Shown: positions 6,724 to 16,158, counted from the stretch's first letter. The stretch: 64,000 nt of DNA from Peptoniphilus_A hominis (GCF_040096015.1 NZ_JBBMFO010000004.1:1-64000); one strand, 5' to 3'. Notes: generated by a model from the sequence alone, not told the origin. A program made the numbers and translations.

Positions 6724-8273
6724 TTTTTGTCTCCTTCTAAAATTTCTATGGCACATTTAAGTCCGTCAAGGGCAGAAGAAATTATTCCTCCAGAATAACC
6801 TGCACCTTCTCCTATGGGAAATAAATTTTCCACTTTTATGCTTCTATAATTTTCTCTCACTATCCTAACTGGCGAAGATGTCCTTGTCTCCACTCCCGTT
6901 AAGATTGCGTCGTCACTTGAAAATCCATGGACTCTTTTATCCATTACCCTTAGGGCATTTTTTATGGCGCGATTAATGGATTCTGGATAAATTTCATTTA
7001 AATCGGCAAAGACATAGCCTGGCTTAAAAGTTGGCTTCACCTGACCAAGTTTTTCAGTCACCCTATTTTCCATAAAGTCCTTCACTCTTTGGACAGGTGC
7101 CTTGCCCTGACCCATGTCATAGGCTTTCTTTTCGATTTCATTTTGAAAATCCATGCCAGCTAGGTTCCCAGCACCAAAAATTTTCTCATCAATAGTGGCA
7201 ACTATTGCTGAATTTGAATTATCGCCAGACCTATCGTGATAGGACATGCCATTTACAACAAGCTCACCTTTTATTGAAGATGAGTTTACCACATAGCCAC
7301 CTGGGCACATGCAGAAGGTGTAAACGGAGTGCGCCTGGTCTTTGTCTGTGACATTAAGCTGATAAGTTGCCGCTGGAAGTTTATCTGAGACCATGCCATA
7401 CTGAGCCATCTCAATATTTTTTCTAAGATGCTCAATTCTAAAGCCTACAGCAAAGGGCTTTTGCTCAAGTAAATTATACTTATCAAGCATAGAAAAAGTA
7501 TCTCTCGCAGAATTTCCTATAGCTAAGATGTAGGCATCAGCAACATATTCTCCCTTATCTGTTATAATTTTATTGATTTTTCCATTTTTTATGTCAAGAT
7601 CTAAAAGTTTTTCGCTGAATTTATAAACTGCGCCCTGACTTTCAATCTCACTTCTCATATTTTTTATAACATGGCGCAAAATATCTGTGCCAATGTGAGG
7701 TTTTTGCTCGTATAAAATATCTTCTGGTGCGCCATTTTTCACAAAGATGTCAAAAACATGAGAAACCCTCTTATCTTTTGATCTGGATGTTAGTTTGCCG
7801 TCAGAAAAAGTTCCTGCGCCGCCTTCTCCAAATTGCACATTGGAATTTTCGTCCAGCTTTCCACTTTCGTGAAGTTCATCTATGTCCTTTACCCTCTCAT
7901 CAACTGCCTTGCCCCTTTCAATTAGGGTAACCTTTACGCCCTTCTTTGAAAGCAAGTAGGCAGCAAAAAGTCCTGCAGGTCCAGTCCCAACTATGACTGC
8001 AGTTTTTATCTTGTTAAGATTATTAACTTCAAGCTTGTCTTCATGAAAGTCGTCAATATTATTTTTAAGTCTCTTGAGAGTTTTCTTGTCAATGTCCTTT
8101 AAATCAAGATCTACTAAAACTTGGTAGACATAATTAATTTCACGCCTGGCATCTAGGGATTTTTTGTAAATCTTATAGTCAAAGTCCTTTTTATTTAATT
8201 CCTTTTCGATTTTCCCTTTCAAAAATTTTTCGTCCTTGTCGTAGGGAACTTTAATATTTCTTAAAATAATCAT
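6717..8273 (-). CDS. FAD-dependent dehydrogenase of the COG2509 type
   Basis: The 518-residue protein starts with a small alpha/beta domain (about 1-95) followed by an FAD-binding fold: GTGPAGLFAAYLLSKKG near 92, then GEGGAGTFSDGKL, and a C-terminal FPIGEGAGYSGGIISSALDG that closes the flavin site. This is a widespread, poorly characterised family annotated as NAD(FAD)-utilizing dehydrogenase. Substrate is unknown. It overlaps trmL, which follows. Confidence 0.85.
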   Translation of the reverse strand: MIILRNIKVPYDKDEKFLKGKIEKELNKKDFDYKIYKKSLDARREINYVYQVLVDLDLKDIDKKTLKRLKNNIDDFHEDKLEVNNLNKIKTAVIVGTGPAGLFAAYLLSKKGVKVTLIERGKAVDERVKDIDELHESGKLDENSNVQFGEGGAGTFSDGKLTSRSKDKRVSHVFDIFVKNGAPEDILYEQKPHIGTDILRHVIKNMRSEIESQGAVYKFSEKLLDLDIKNGKINKIITDKGEYVADAYILAIGNSARDTFSMLDKYNLLEQKPFAVGFRIEHLRKNIEMAQYGMVSDKLPAATYQLNVTDKDQAHSVYTFCMCPGGYVVNSSSIKGELVVNGMSYHDRSGDNSNSAIVATIDEKIFGAGNLAGMDFQNEIEKKAYDMGQGKAPVQRVKDFMENRVTEKLGQVKPTFKPGYVFADLNEIYPESINRAIKNALRVMDKRVHGFSSDDAILTGVETRTSSPVRIVRENYRSIKVENLFPIGEGAGYSGGIISSALDGLKCAIEILEGDKKC

Positions 8274-8355
8274 ATTTTCACCAAAAACATTATAACACGA
8301 AAAAATCCCATTTTACCAAATTGTGATTAATGCTATAATAAAAAAGGAGGTTATA

Positions 8356-8877
8356 ATGAAAAAAGATTTATCTTACATAAAAGTTATAGTTATTGCAGTT
8401 ATACTTGCACTTTTTATGAGAACTTTTCTCTTTAATATAGTTAGAGTTCAGCAAACTTCAATGTATCCAACTGTAAAACCCAATGATATAATTTTGTCAT
8501 CTTCCCTCTACAGGTTCAAAAAAGATTTTAAAAGAGGCGACATTGTTGTTTTTAAATCTCCTTCAGAAAACAAAATGTTAATCAAAAGAATTGTAGGACT
8601 CCCTGGAGAAAAAGTTGAAATTTATGATGGCTCAATTTATATTGACGGGAAACTTTTAGAAGAAAAGTATTTTAAGGAAAAACCCTATACTCTATCTCCT
8701 ACAATTGAATTTGAAGTCCAAGCCGATGAATTATTTGTGCTTGGTGACAACAGAAGTCCTGACGGATCTGTGGACTCGAGAATCTTTGGTCCAATTAAAA
8801 TAAAAAACATAAGATCCCATCCTTTTTATAGGATCTTTCCAATAAATTCAAAAAAACTTATAAATGAAATTAACTAA
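8356..8877 (+). CDS. lepB: Signal peptidase I
   Basis: The 173-residue protein has one N-terminal membrane helix and an S26 peptidase domain. The catalytic serine is S35 in QQTSMYPT, the lysine base K77 in MLIKRIVGLPGE, and GDNRSPDGSVDSR near 130 completes the family signature. It removes signal peptides from secreted proteins. The ATG at 8356 follows AAAGGAGG; an upstream in-frame ATG lacks a ribosome binding site. A promoter, TTTACC-16-TATAAT (8312-8339), lies just ahead. Confidence 0.95.
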   Translation: MKKDLSYIKVIVIAVILALFMRTFLFNIVRVQQTSMYPTVKPNDIILSSSLYRFKKDFKRGDIVVFKSPSENKMLIKRIVGLPGEKVEIYDGSIYIDGKLLEEKYFKEKPYTLSPTIEFEVQADELFVLGDNRSPDGSVDSRIFGPIKIKNIRSHPFYRIFPINSKKLINEIN

Positions 8878-8880
8878 AAT

Positions 8881-8905
8881 AGAGACCTCATAGGGTCTCT
8901 TCTTT
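8881..8905. terminator. Bidirectional terminator, lepB / histidine kinase
   Basis: AGAGACC-TCATAG-GGTCTCT with a T-rich right flank and A-rich left flank lies between the two converging genes. Confidence 0.8.
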
Positions 8906-10039
8906 TATTTTTGGCAAAATTATTTCAAATTCTGTTCCTATAACTTCACCCTTTTCATTTTTGTTGTCTAAAATTTTTATGTCGCCCCTTAATTTTTCCA
9001 TTATATTTTTCACAAGGTTTAAGCCAATGCCGTAGCCGCCGCTCTTTCGGTTTCTGGACTCATCAACCCTATAAAACAAATCAAAAACTTTATCCTTGTC
9101 TTCGTCGCTGATGCCCACGCCAGTATCTCTCACTTCTATAAAATAATTTTCTTCATCTTCTCTGAGGTCAAAGGAAAGACTGCCCCCATCAATGTTATAA
9201 AGTATTCCATTTTTGCCAAGGTTAAAGAGGACTCTCTCTAGCAAAATGTCATTGGAATAAATTATTTTATCTCCAAGCTTGGAAATAATCTTCACATTTT
9301 TTTCTTCTGCCAAGTCCTCCAAGTCAAAGGCAACTTCTTCCACTAAGTCTCTTAGGTTAAAATTTCTTAAAACTGCATTTTCCCTGCGATTTAAAAACAA
9401 AAGGGACTCAATGATTTTTGAAATTCTGTCTATGTTTTCGTCAAAATTATCTAGTAGGTCTTTTAAGTCCCCATCAGAAACTTTATTTTTCATTAGATAA
9501 ATTTCAAGTGAGGACTTCATTATGGAAATTGGGGTATTTAACTCGTGAGCAATGGCTGATGAAAGGGCCTTTTCCCTGGCATAACTTGAATAAATTTTAT
9601 CCAGAGACCTTTCAAAGGCAAGGGAAAGCTCTTCAATCTCTTGGGATTCTCCCGGCATATAAATATTTTCTTCACTTTTTATCTTGTCCACATCGATTTC
9701 CTGAACTTTTTCCTTTAAGTCCTTTAGGGGCTTTAAAAGTCTTGAAACCAAGACATAATAAACTAGAGACCCAAGGGCAATTGTCCCTGTAATTACAATT
9801 AAGGAAAAGTTTTTTATCTCTTTCGTTGATTTTAACTTTGAATCTTCAAGGACAATAAAATAATCATCGCCCTTGTTTTTTTCTTCCTGGACAATTTTTT
9901 CGCCAATGTCTAAAATCCTCTTCTCTTGATACTTGCCAATGATGTAATTTGAGGTCGCCGTCATTATTATGAAGATGAGAATTATGGAAAAAATCAGCTT
10001 GAAGACCATGGTGTTCTTGGCATTTTTAATTTTCTTCAT
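8888..10039 (-). CDS. Sensor histidine kinase (HAMP, HisKA, HATPase)
   Basis: The 383-residue protein has two membrane helices flanking a short outer loop of about 50 residues, a HAMP linker (SRLLKPLKDLKEKV), the phosphoacceptor box AIAHELNTPIS with its histidine, and an ATPase domain with RDTGVGIS and GGYGIGLNLVK. It would phosphorylate the regulator encoded just upstream. The small sensor loop gives no hint of the signal. An in-frame ATG at 10066 is possible, but the one at 10039 is closer to a GGAAAGGG box. It overlaps the regulator gene by 14 bases. Confidence 0.9.
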   Translation of the reverse strand: MKKIKNAKNTMVFKLIFSIILIFIIMTATSNYIIGKYQEKRILDIGEKIVQEEKNKGDDYFIVLEDSKLKSTKEIKNFSLIVITGTIALGSLVYYVLVSRLLKPLKDLKEKVQEIDVDKIKSEENIYMPGESQEIEELSLAFERSLDKIYSSYAREKALSSAIAHELNTPISIMKSSLEIYLMKNKVSDGDLKDLLDNFDENIDRISKIIESLLFLNRRENAVLRNFNLRDLVEEVAFDLEDLAEEKNVKIISKLGDKIIYSNDILLERVLFNLGKNGILYNIDGGSLSFDLREDEENYFIEVRDTGVGISDEDKDKVFDLFYRVDESRNRKSGGYGIGLNLVKNIMEKLRGDIKILDNKNEKGEVIGTEFEIILPKIKEETL

Positions 10040-10700
10040 CAATAATGTAGCCCTTTCCAATTTCATTTCTTATAATATTTTTGCCAAGCCTTGCCTTTAA
10101 TTTTTTCCTAAGGGCGGACATGTGAACCCTCACAACATTGGAAAATAAGTCTACCTCGTCATTCCAAACATGCTCCATGAGTTCTTCTGTTGTGACATAT
10201 CTTCCCAGGTTGAAAAATAAATATTCCAAGATACCTGCTTCCTTGGCTGTGAGCCTTAAATTCTCGCCATCAATGCTAAAGGTCCTCTTTGTCGTGTCAA
10301 AGCTTATGCCACTTGTCTCTATTACTGCATCTTTTATTGTCGTTTGTCTCCTAAGAAGGGACCTAATCCTTGCCTTTAACTCCTCAAAGTGGAAGGGCTT
10401 TAGGACATAGTCGTTGGCACCCAAGTCAAAGCCTCGCACCCTATCGTCAACATCTGATAGAGCTGTGAGCATAATAATATTGACTTCCCTGTCCCTCTCT
10501 CTTATTTCCCTTAAAATTTCAAAGCCGTCCTTTTTGGGGAGATTGATGTCTAAGATAATGAGGTCATAATCATTGGTAAAGGCCATAAAGGACCCTTCTT
10601 CGCCGTCAAGAGCTGTGTCAACTACATAACCAGAGTGGACCAAGCCCTCTCTTATGGATTCCAAAAGCCTTTCTTCATCTTCAACAACTAAAATTTTCAT
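10026..10700 (-). CDS. OmpR/PhoB-family response regulator
   Basis: The 224-residue protein has a receiver domain (MKILVVEDEERLL at the start, phosphoacceptor D in LIILDINLPKKDG, K in YVLKPF) and a C-terminal winged helix (LRLTAKEAGILEYLFFNLGRYVT then VRVHMSALRKKL). It binds DNA when phosphorylated, presumably by the adjacent kinase. The ATG at 10700 overlaps the folA stop as ATGA and has GAGGA upstream, so folA and this gene are translationally coupled. Confidence 0.94.
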   Translation of the reverse strand: MKILVVEDEERLLESIREGLVHSGYVVDTALDGEEGSFMAFTNDYDLIILDINLPKKDGFEILREIRERDREVNIIMLTALSDVDDRVRGFDLGANDYVLKPFHFEELKARIRSLLRRQTTIKDAVIETSGISFDTTKRTFSIDGENLRLTAKEAGILEYLFFNLGRYVTTEELMEHVWNDEVDLFSNVVRVHMSALRKKLKARLGKNIIRNEIGKGYIIDEEN

Positions 10701-11173
10701 TTTATCCTCTTCCATCTTTCGTGGTAAACTTTATAAGTTGGATCTTTTATTTCGCTTTTATCAATTAATTCAAAATCATCAAAGGCAGGAATAAAAGTAT
10801 CTGCACCTTCCACTACTGTGTCAACTCTTGTAACGATTAACTCGTCAAGCCTATCCCACAAGAGCTTTACAATTTCTGCGCCGCCAATTACAAAAACTTC
10901 CTTGTCTGGATATTTTTTCATAATCTCTTCCAACTTTTCTATTGAATCAATATAAAACAAATCCTTCTTGTCTTCTCTATTAGACCTAGTGAAGACTACA
11001 GAAATTCTGTTGGGAAGCTGCTTGCCTATGGCGTCAAAAGTATGCCTGCCCATGACAATAATATTATTTGTCGTGTAATCCCTAAACATGTGAAGGTCAT
11101 CATCTACGAACAAAATTTGTTCTCCATCCTTGGCAATGGCATTCTTGTTGTCAACTAATATCAATAATTTCAT
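10697..11173 (-). CDS. folA: Dihydrofolate reductase
   Basis: The 158-residue protein has the DHFR pattern: an N-terminal strand with NKNAIAKDG, NNIIVMGRHTFDAIGKQLPNR (NADPH-binding region) and VFVIGGAEIV. It reduces dihydrofolate to tetrahydrofolate with NADPH. The active-site loop reads AKDGEQILF instead of the usual GKDGxLPW, so it is a divergent member. Being the first gene of a transcript with a two-component system is unusual for folA. Confidence 0.88.
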   Translation of the reverse strand: MKLLILVDNKNAIAKDGEQILFVDDDLHMFRDYTTNNIIVMGRHTFDAIGKQLPNRISVVFTRSNREDKKDLFYIDSIEKLEEIMKKYPDKEVFVIGGAEIVKLLWDRLDELIVTRVDTVVEGADTFIPAFDDFELIDKSEIKDPTYKVYHERWKRIK

Positions 11174-11293
11174 CTTATCACCTGTAAAAAATTTCTTAAC
11201 CTAATCATAGCCTAGAGTCAAAATTATTCAAAGACTTTTGAGGCACTTATTTCAAAAAAATTTTACATAAATAAATATAATGTAAAATTCATC

Positions 11294-11322
11294 TTGAAAT
11301 TTTTATTTTTCTCTGCTATACT
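11294..11322 (+). promoter_or_regulatory. Promoter of tRNA-Cys
   Basis: TTGAAA (11294-11299), a 17-base spacer and TATACT (11317-11322) end 11 bases before the tRNA. Confidence 0.8.
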
Positions 11323-11333
11323 AATGTTGTTAT

Positions 11334-11407
11334 GGCGACATAGCCAAGTGGTAAGGCACGGGTCTGCAACACCCTTATCACCGGTTCAAATCCGGTTGTC
11401 GCCTCCA
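11334..11407 (+). tRNA. tRNA-Cys (anticodon GCA)
   Basis: GGCGACA at the 5' end pairs with TGTCGCC at the 3' end; the anticodon loop is CTGCAAC (anticodon GCA), the T arm CCGGTTCAAATCCGG, and CCA is encoded at 11405-11407. The bottom pair of the anticodon stem is a C-T mismatch. It is transcribed alone between its own promoter and terminator. Confidence 0.96.
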
Positions 11408-11410
11408 TAT

Positions 11411-11445
11411 AATCTACTGATTTTTAGTCAGTAGATTTTTTTTTG
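11411..11445 (+). terminator. Terminator of tRNA-Cys
   Basis: ATCTACTGA-TTTTTAG-TCAGTAGAT followed by a run of nine or more T residues, four bases after the encoded CCA. Confidence 0.92.
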
Positions 11446-11456
11446 CATTTTTTTAA

Positions 11457-11912
11457 CTAGTCTATACTTTCTATTGCTTCTAAAATATTTCCATCGGGAT
11501 CGTAAAAATAAATTGCCTTGCTCTTTCCAAATCCATAATCACTTGAGTCAAAGGCTTGTGGCTTTGACATAACTCTTACATCCTTCTCAACTAAATAAGC
11601 ATAAAATTCTTCTATATCTTCCACTGCAAAGCAAAGTTCTGAAATTGAAGTTTTAAAAAGTGAAGGAGTATCCCTTTTAACCTCTCCCCTTTCAAACTCT
11701 ATTAGCTCCACATCGGGGCATCCAGCGCCTTCCTTTGGACTTAAATAACAAACTTTTGCCCTTATATCTTCTCCATTAAATAACTTGTCTGTGGACTCAC
11801 CCTCCATGTACATATAACCCTTGTAGGAAAGACCTAAAAGATCTCTATAAAATTTTATGGACCTATCAAGATCTGTGACAGTAAGACCAATGTGTGCAAT
11901 ACTTTTTATCAT
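11457..11912 (-). CDS. VOC-family (glyoxalase-like) protein
   Basis: The 151-residue protein has two beta-alpha-beta-beta-beta repeats of the vicinal-oxygen-chelate fold. The N-terminal repeat begins AHIGLTVTDLDRSIKFYRDLLGL and the second ends IYFYDPDGNILEAIE. Candidate metal ligands are H7, a glutamate in VELIEF and the final glutamate in NILEAIE; the position often held by a second histidine reads ELCFAVED. It could be a lactoylglutathione-lyase-like or resistance-type enzyme; the substrate cannot be told. It is a single gene read toward the tRNA terminator. Confidence 0.8.
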   Translation of the reverse strand: MIKSIAHIGLTVTDLDRSIKFYRDLLGLSYKGYMYMEGESTDKLFNGEDIRAKVCYLSPKEGAGCPDVELIEFERGEVKRDTPSLFKTSISELCFAVEDIEEFYAYLVEKDVRVMSKPQAFDSSDYGFGKSKAIYFYDPDGNILEAIESID

Positions 11913-12009
11913 AAAATCCCTCCAGTTTCTATCTTAAAACAAGAATATCAATAAAAAAATTTTTTGTAAAGTTTGACCTTCTTTAAAGTTTGAGAAAAAA
12001 TTCCATTAA

Positions 12010-12037
12010 AAAAAGCAGCCCGAGAGCTGCTAATTTT
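12010..12037 (-). terminator. Terminator of the ftsE-ftsX-M23-ctpA cluster
   Basis: AGCAGC-CCGAGA-GCTGCT flanked by A and T runs lies just after the protease gene. Confidence 0.8.
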
Positions 12038-13206
12038 TATTTTTCATTTATAACTTCTATTGCCTTTTGAAGTTGAGTGTCTGTGTCCTTGTAGTCAATG
12101 CCTATTCCCTCTACATCATCTGGAAGGTCAACTTCTATGTCTGGCACTATGCCCTTTTTGTTAATGGACTTGCCACTTGGAGTAAAGTATTCTGAAGTGG
12201 TTAGTTTTAGCCCGTCACCACCAGGTAGAGACATTACATTTTGCACTACGCCCTTGCCATAAGTTGTCTTGCCAATAATTTTTGCCCTGTCAAGGTCTCT
12301 TATGGCTCCTGCCAAAATTTCTGATGCAGATGCAGAGCCTTCATTTACAAGTACAACCATTTTAATGTCATTGTACTTGTCGTCTAATTTATAATCTTGA
12401 ACCACTTCTCCCTTGTTGTCCTTTAGGGTAACAAAACTTGTCTTTGGAAGAATTGCATCGCCAATTTCAACTGCAGCGTCAACTACGCCGCCAGGGTTGC
12501 CCCTCATGTCGAGGATTATGCCCTTAACGCCTTCACTTGTTAGTTCATTTAAAGCCTTGACAAAGTCCTTGCCCGTTTCTTCATCAAACATAGTTATGCC
12601 AATGTAGCCAAGGTCTCCAATTTTATTTTTTAAAATTGAATCGATTTTAATTTCTTCTCTTTTTATTTCAACTTCTTCAGTCTTTAAATTTTTCTTTTTG
12701 AGAAGCAAAATCTTAACACTAGTTCCCTTTTCGCCACGCATCTCCTTTGATGCCTCGTTGATTTTTTCAGCGCTAAAGTCCTTGCCATTGATCTTTAAAA
12801 TTTTATCTCCCGATTCAACTCCAGCCCTATCAGCTGGTGAACCCTTTATAGGTGAAATTACTGTCACAGTTCCGTCTTCGTCAGGGGAAATTATAACTCC
12901 AATACCTTGAAATTTTCCCGTAGTTGTTTCAGATAGCTTTGCCATCTCTTCAGCAGTGAGATACTGTGAATAGGGGTCGCCTAAACCTGCAACAAGGCCC
13001 TTTAAAAGACCTGCCTCCAAATTTTCATCTTTAATATCTTTGTTGTAAAGATAATTTTCTCTCAAGTATTTTTCTAAGACAATTACCTTGCCAAAATCTT
13101 CATTGGAAGATAGGACTTGTCTTACAGTTATCATTCTCGTAACAAAAGCAGTTGTAATTACTAAAAGTACAACTGCTATGATTTTTAAAAATTTATTATT
13201 TTTCAT
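12037..13206 (-). CDS. S41-family C-terminal processing protease
   Basis: The 389-residue protein has an N-terminal membrane anchor, a PDZ domain (about 95-180, GIGVIISPDEDG and SPADRAGVESGDKILKING) and an S41 peptidase domain. The catalytic serine lies in NEGSASASEILAGA, with the lysine base in GKTTYGKGVVQ. CtpA-type proteases act outside the membrane and often trim cell-wall hydrolases or their regulators. Its place directly after the M23 hydrolase gene, overlapping it by one base, suggests it controls that enzyme. Confidence 0.93.
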   Translation of the reverse strand: MKNNKFLKIIAVVLLVITTAFVTRMITVRQVLSSNEDFGKVIVLEKYLRENYLYNKDIKDENLEAGLLKGLVAGLGDPYSQYLTAEEMAKLSETTTGKFQGIGVIISPDEDGTVTVISPIKGSPADRAGVESGDKILKINGKDFSAEKINEASKEMRGEKGTSVKILLLKKKNLKTEEVEIKREEIKIDSILKNKIGDLGYIGITMFDEETGKDFVKALNELTSEGVKGIILDMRGNPGGVVDAAVEIGDAILPKTSFVTLKDNKGEVVQDYKLDDKYNDIKMVVLVNEGSASASEILAGAIRDLDRAKIIGKTTYGKGVVQNVMSLPGGDGLKLTTSEYFTPSGKSINKKGIVPDIEVDLPDDVEGIGIDYKDTDTQLQKAIEVINEK

Positions 13207-14423
13207 TAAACATATCCCAATGGATTTACAGGAGATCCATTAACCCTCACTTCAAAATGCAAATGTGCTCCAGTGGAAAGACCAGTTGAACCAACAAAGG
13301 CAATAACATCGCCTGCTTTTACAGATTCGCCTACACCTACATTTAGGGCTGAACAGTGAGCATACACTGTAACTGTGTCGCCATGATCAACCATTACTAC
13401 ATTTCCATAACCGCTCATTAGCTGTGACATAATAACTGTACCAGACTTGGCAGCAACTATTGGCGTGCCACTTGGGGCAGGTATATCCACTCCTGAGTGA
13501 AACTTTGAGTATCCAAGTATTGGGTGCATCCTATATCCAAAAGGAGAAGAAATAGAATAGTGACCAGGTAATGGCCAAGTATAGCTTTGTCCATTTCTTG
13601 GTCCAGAAGATACAGTGATGTTGCTGTGAACTCTCGTTGCTCTTCTTGCTGCAGCCTCTTCAGCCTTCTTTTGTTCTGAAATTTGTTTTTGAAGTCTCAC
13701 TATTTCTGCATCCAAACTATCCCAATTTGCTTGAGCTTTTTCAAATTCAGCCTTGTATAAGTCTAAGTTTGACTCCAATACCTTCATGTAATTATTTTTG
13801 GCATCAACAGCTGCTTGATAGGATTGCCTTTCATTTTCAACGGCAGCCTTACTTGCAGATACCTTTGCCTTATCTATTTGAAGTCTTTCTTCAGTTTCCT
13901 CTATTGTGTCAATTTGTTCTTGTATAAACTCAATTAATTCCCTATCAGCTCTGGCTATAGATGAAATAATTTCGTTGTTTCTAAGTAGTTCTTCTATGTC
14001 CCTAGAATTTAAAATGACTTCAAGGTAATTTACATTGCCTCTCTTGTACATTTCCCTAAGTCTCATGCGAAGTGCATCAGTGTTTTCTGAAAGATTTACC
14101 TGAGCTTCTTCCAATTTTTCTTGGTTTTCCGCTATGTCCTTGTTAAGTCTTACAATTTCACTTTCAAGAGTGGAAATTTTTGCAGAAGTAACTTGAATTT
14201 TTGCATCAAGATTTTCAATATCCGTGCTCACCGATTTTTTTTCATTCTCAGTATTTGAAATATTGCTCTTTTCTTTATTAATTTTATTTTTTATTTGCAT
14301 TTGTTCTTGCTTTTTTTTGTTTTTCTCAATTGTCAGGCTCTTTGAGCTCTTAGCAAGGGCACCTGTTGGCACAGCCATAAGCCCTGCAAGACATAGAGCA
14401 AGAAATTTTTTCTTACTATACAT
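13206..14423 (-). CDS. EnvC-like murein hydrolase (coiled coil + M23)
   Basis: The 405-residue protein has a signal peptide, a long coiled coil (about 30-260) and a C-terminal LytM/M23 domain. Metal ligands are visible in HSGVDIPAPSG and in the HLHFE motif near the end. This is the architecture of EnvC and of Gram-positive FtsEX partners such as PcsB and CwlO. It lies right after ftsX, so it is probably the peptidoglycan hydrolase activated by FtsEX during division. The M23 histidines and aspartate look intact, so catalysis is likely, unlike E. coli EnvC, which only activates amidases. Confidence 0.92.
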   Translation of the reverse strand: MYSKKKFLALCLAGLMAVPTGALAKSSKSLTIEKNKKKQEQMQIKNKINKEKSNISNTENEKKSVSTDIENLDAKIQVTSAKISTLESEIVRLNKDIAENQEKLEEAQVNLSENTDALRMRLREMYKRGNVNYLEVILNSRDIEELLRNNEIISSIARADRELIEFIQEQIDTIEETEERLQIDKAKVSASKAAVENERQSYQAAVDAKNNYMKVLESNLDLYKAEFEKAQANWDSLDAEIVRLQKQISEQKKAEEAAARRATRVHSNITVSSGPRNGQSYTWPLPGHYSISSPFGYRMHPILGYSKFHSGVDIPAPSGTPIVAAKSGTVIMSQLMSGYGNVVMVDHGDTVTVYAHCSALNVGVGESVKAGDVIAFVGSTGLSTGAHLHFEVRVNGSPVNPLGYV

Positions 14424-14436
14424 TTTTCTCCTTCAC

Positions 14437-15339
14437 CTACACATCTAAAAATTTCTTAGTTGAGAACAAACTTCCAAAGAAGCCTATTCCTACACCAATA
14501 CATAAAAATATTATATACAAATCCAATCTAATAGACAAGGCGGACACCAAGTCGACGCCAGTCATGTCGTATAGTTGTGGATTTAATCTTTCAAATAAAA
14601 TTTCATAAAGCTTTAAAGTTACAAAGCCAGCTATGCCTGCTCCCAAAGCTCCAAAAATTATTCCATCAATGAGGAAGGGTCCCCTAATGTAAGTGTTAGT
14701 GGCACCTACATACTTCATTATGTTAATTTCTTTTTTTCTGTTGGAAATGGCAATCTTAATAGTGTTGTGAATAATAAGTATGGACACAAGAACAAGTATG
14801 AGAACAATGCCTGCTCCAACTACTTTGACTCCATTTTGTACCTTCATCATTTGAGTGACAAAGTCGTAATAATAATTGTGGTCTTCAACTATGGGAAGGT
14901 CCTTATACTTATCTTCAACTTCTTTTCCATAGGAAAGTTCCTTCATCTCAACAGTTACTGATGCAGGTAGGGGATTGCCGCCAGGAATATTTTCCAAAAT
15001 TTTAGAATTTTCTCCAAAGCCTTCCTTAAATTCCTTTAGTGCCTCATCTCTTGAAACATAGGAAACTTTTTTAACCTTGTCGTTGTCATGAAGCTCATCA
15101 ATAAAGGCATTTACATCGCTGGGATTGGCATCGTCCTTTAAGAAAAAGACAACCTTATCTAGCTTTTCACCAGTTTGGAAGACAACTCCATTAAGATTTA
15201 AGACCATAAGCATTACAACGCCAAAAAGTGTAAGCATTGCAGAAATGGAAATAATGGAAGTGAGAGCCATAGTCTTGTTTCTCCAAAGACCTGAAAAAGA
15301 TTCTTTCACAACATTAAAGAACTGTCTTATTACTTTCAT
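14437..15339 (-). CDS. ftsX: Cell division protein FtsX
   Basis: The 300-residue protein has four membrane helices and a large outer domain between the first two, with the family stretch SISAMLTLFGVVMLMV and the C-terminal VGATNTYIRGPFLIDG. With FtsE it forms an ABC-type complex that passes ATP-driven movement to outside hydrolases. The ATG at 15339 follows AAGGAGG and gives MKVIRQFFNVVKES; in-frame codons further up overlap ftsE and lack a better site. It overlaps ftsE by 26 bases. Confidence 0.95.
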   Translation of the reverse strand: MKVIRQFFNVVKESFSGLWRNKTMALTSIISISAMLTLFGVVMLMVLNLNGVVFQTGEKLDKVVFFLKDDANPSDVNAFIDELHDNDKVKKVSYVSRDEALKEFKEGFGENSKILENIPGGNPLPASVTVEMKELSYGKEVEDKYKDLPIVEDHNYYYDFVTQMMKVQNGVKVVGAGIVLILVLVSILIIHNTIKIAISNRKKEINIMKYVGATNTYIRGPFLIDGIIFGALGAGIAGFVTLKLYEILFERLNPQLYDMTGVDLVSALSIRLDLYIIFLCIGVGIGFFGSLFSTKKFLDV

Positions 15340-16012
15340 AATAACCTCCTTCTTTAACATCGGAAACAATTTGTCCCTGATCTAGAGTTACAACTCTCTT
15401 GTTAAATTTATCTACGATGTTGACTGCGTGAGTAGCCATGATGACAGTCTTGCCATCGTCGTTAATATTTTTTAGGGCACTCATAATATCCCAAGCAGTG
15501 GATTCATCGAGGTTACCCGTAGGTTCATCACAGACAAGATAGGGAGCCTTATTTACTATTGCCCTGGCAATAGAAACTCTTTGGGATTCACCACCAGAAA
15601 GTTCAGATGGATAGGCCTTCTTCTTGTCGCTTAAATTTACAAGATCAAGAGCGTAATCAACCTTTTCATTTATTTCTCTTTTTGACTCTCCAAGAATTTC
15701 TAGGGCAAAGGCCACATTTTCATAGACAGTCTTTTTTTCTAACAATCTGTAATCTTGGAATACTACAGAAATATTTCTCCTAAGTTTGGGTATCATGTAT
15801 TTAGATAGTTTAGTTATGTCAGTGTCGCCCATGTAAATTTTGCCACGATTAACTTTTTCTTCTCTAATAAGAAGTTTTATCATAGTAGATTTACCGGCAC
15901 CTGATGGACCAACTAAAAAAACAAAATCACCACGAGGTATTTCTATACTTACATTTGAAAGTGCAGTTACACCGTTGCTATATTCCTTAAATACATTTTC
16001 AAATTTAATCAT
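15314..16012 (-). CDS. ftsE: Cell division ATP-binding protein FtsE
   Basis: The 232-residue ABC ATPase has Walker A GPSGAGKST (residues 35-43), Q-loop FQDYRLL, signature LSGGESQRVSIARA, Walker B YLVCDEPTGNLD and a switch histidine in MATHAVN. The DYRLL after the Q-loop glutamine and the signature context are typical of FtsE. It is the first gene of the ftsE-ftsX-hydrolase-protease cluster. A TATAAT-like element lies upstream at about 16035-16045. Confidence 0.96.
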   Translation of the reverse strand: MIKFENVFKEYSNGVTALSNVSIEIPRGDFVFLVGPSGAGKSTMIKLLIREEKVNRGKIYMGDTDITKLSKYMIPKLRRNISVVFQDYRLLEKKTVYENVAFALEILGESKREINEKVDYALDLVNLSDKKKAYPSELSGGESQRVSIARAIVNKAPYLVCDEPTGNLDESTAWDIMSALKNINDDGKTVIMATHAVNIVDKFNKRVVTLDQGQIVSDVKEGGYYESNKTVL

Positions 16013-16158
16013 AATTACACCTTTCTATAATCTCTAATAATTATATTACAAAGTGGTTACAAATGTACAGTGAATTTATTAATTTTCTGTAATTTTTCCA
16101 ATAATCTGAATATTTTTAAAAGGTGAAAAAATATTTTTTAAAAAATTTTTAAAAATAT

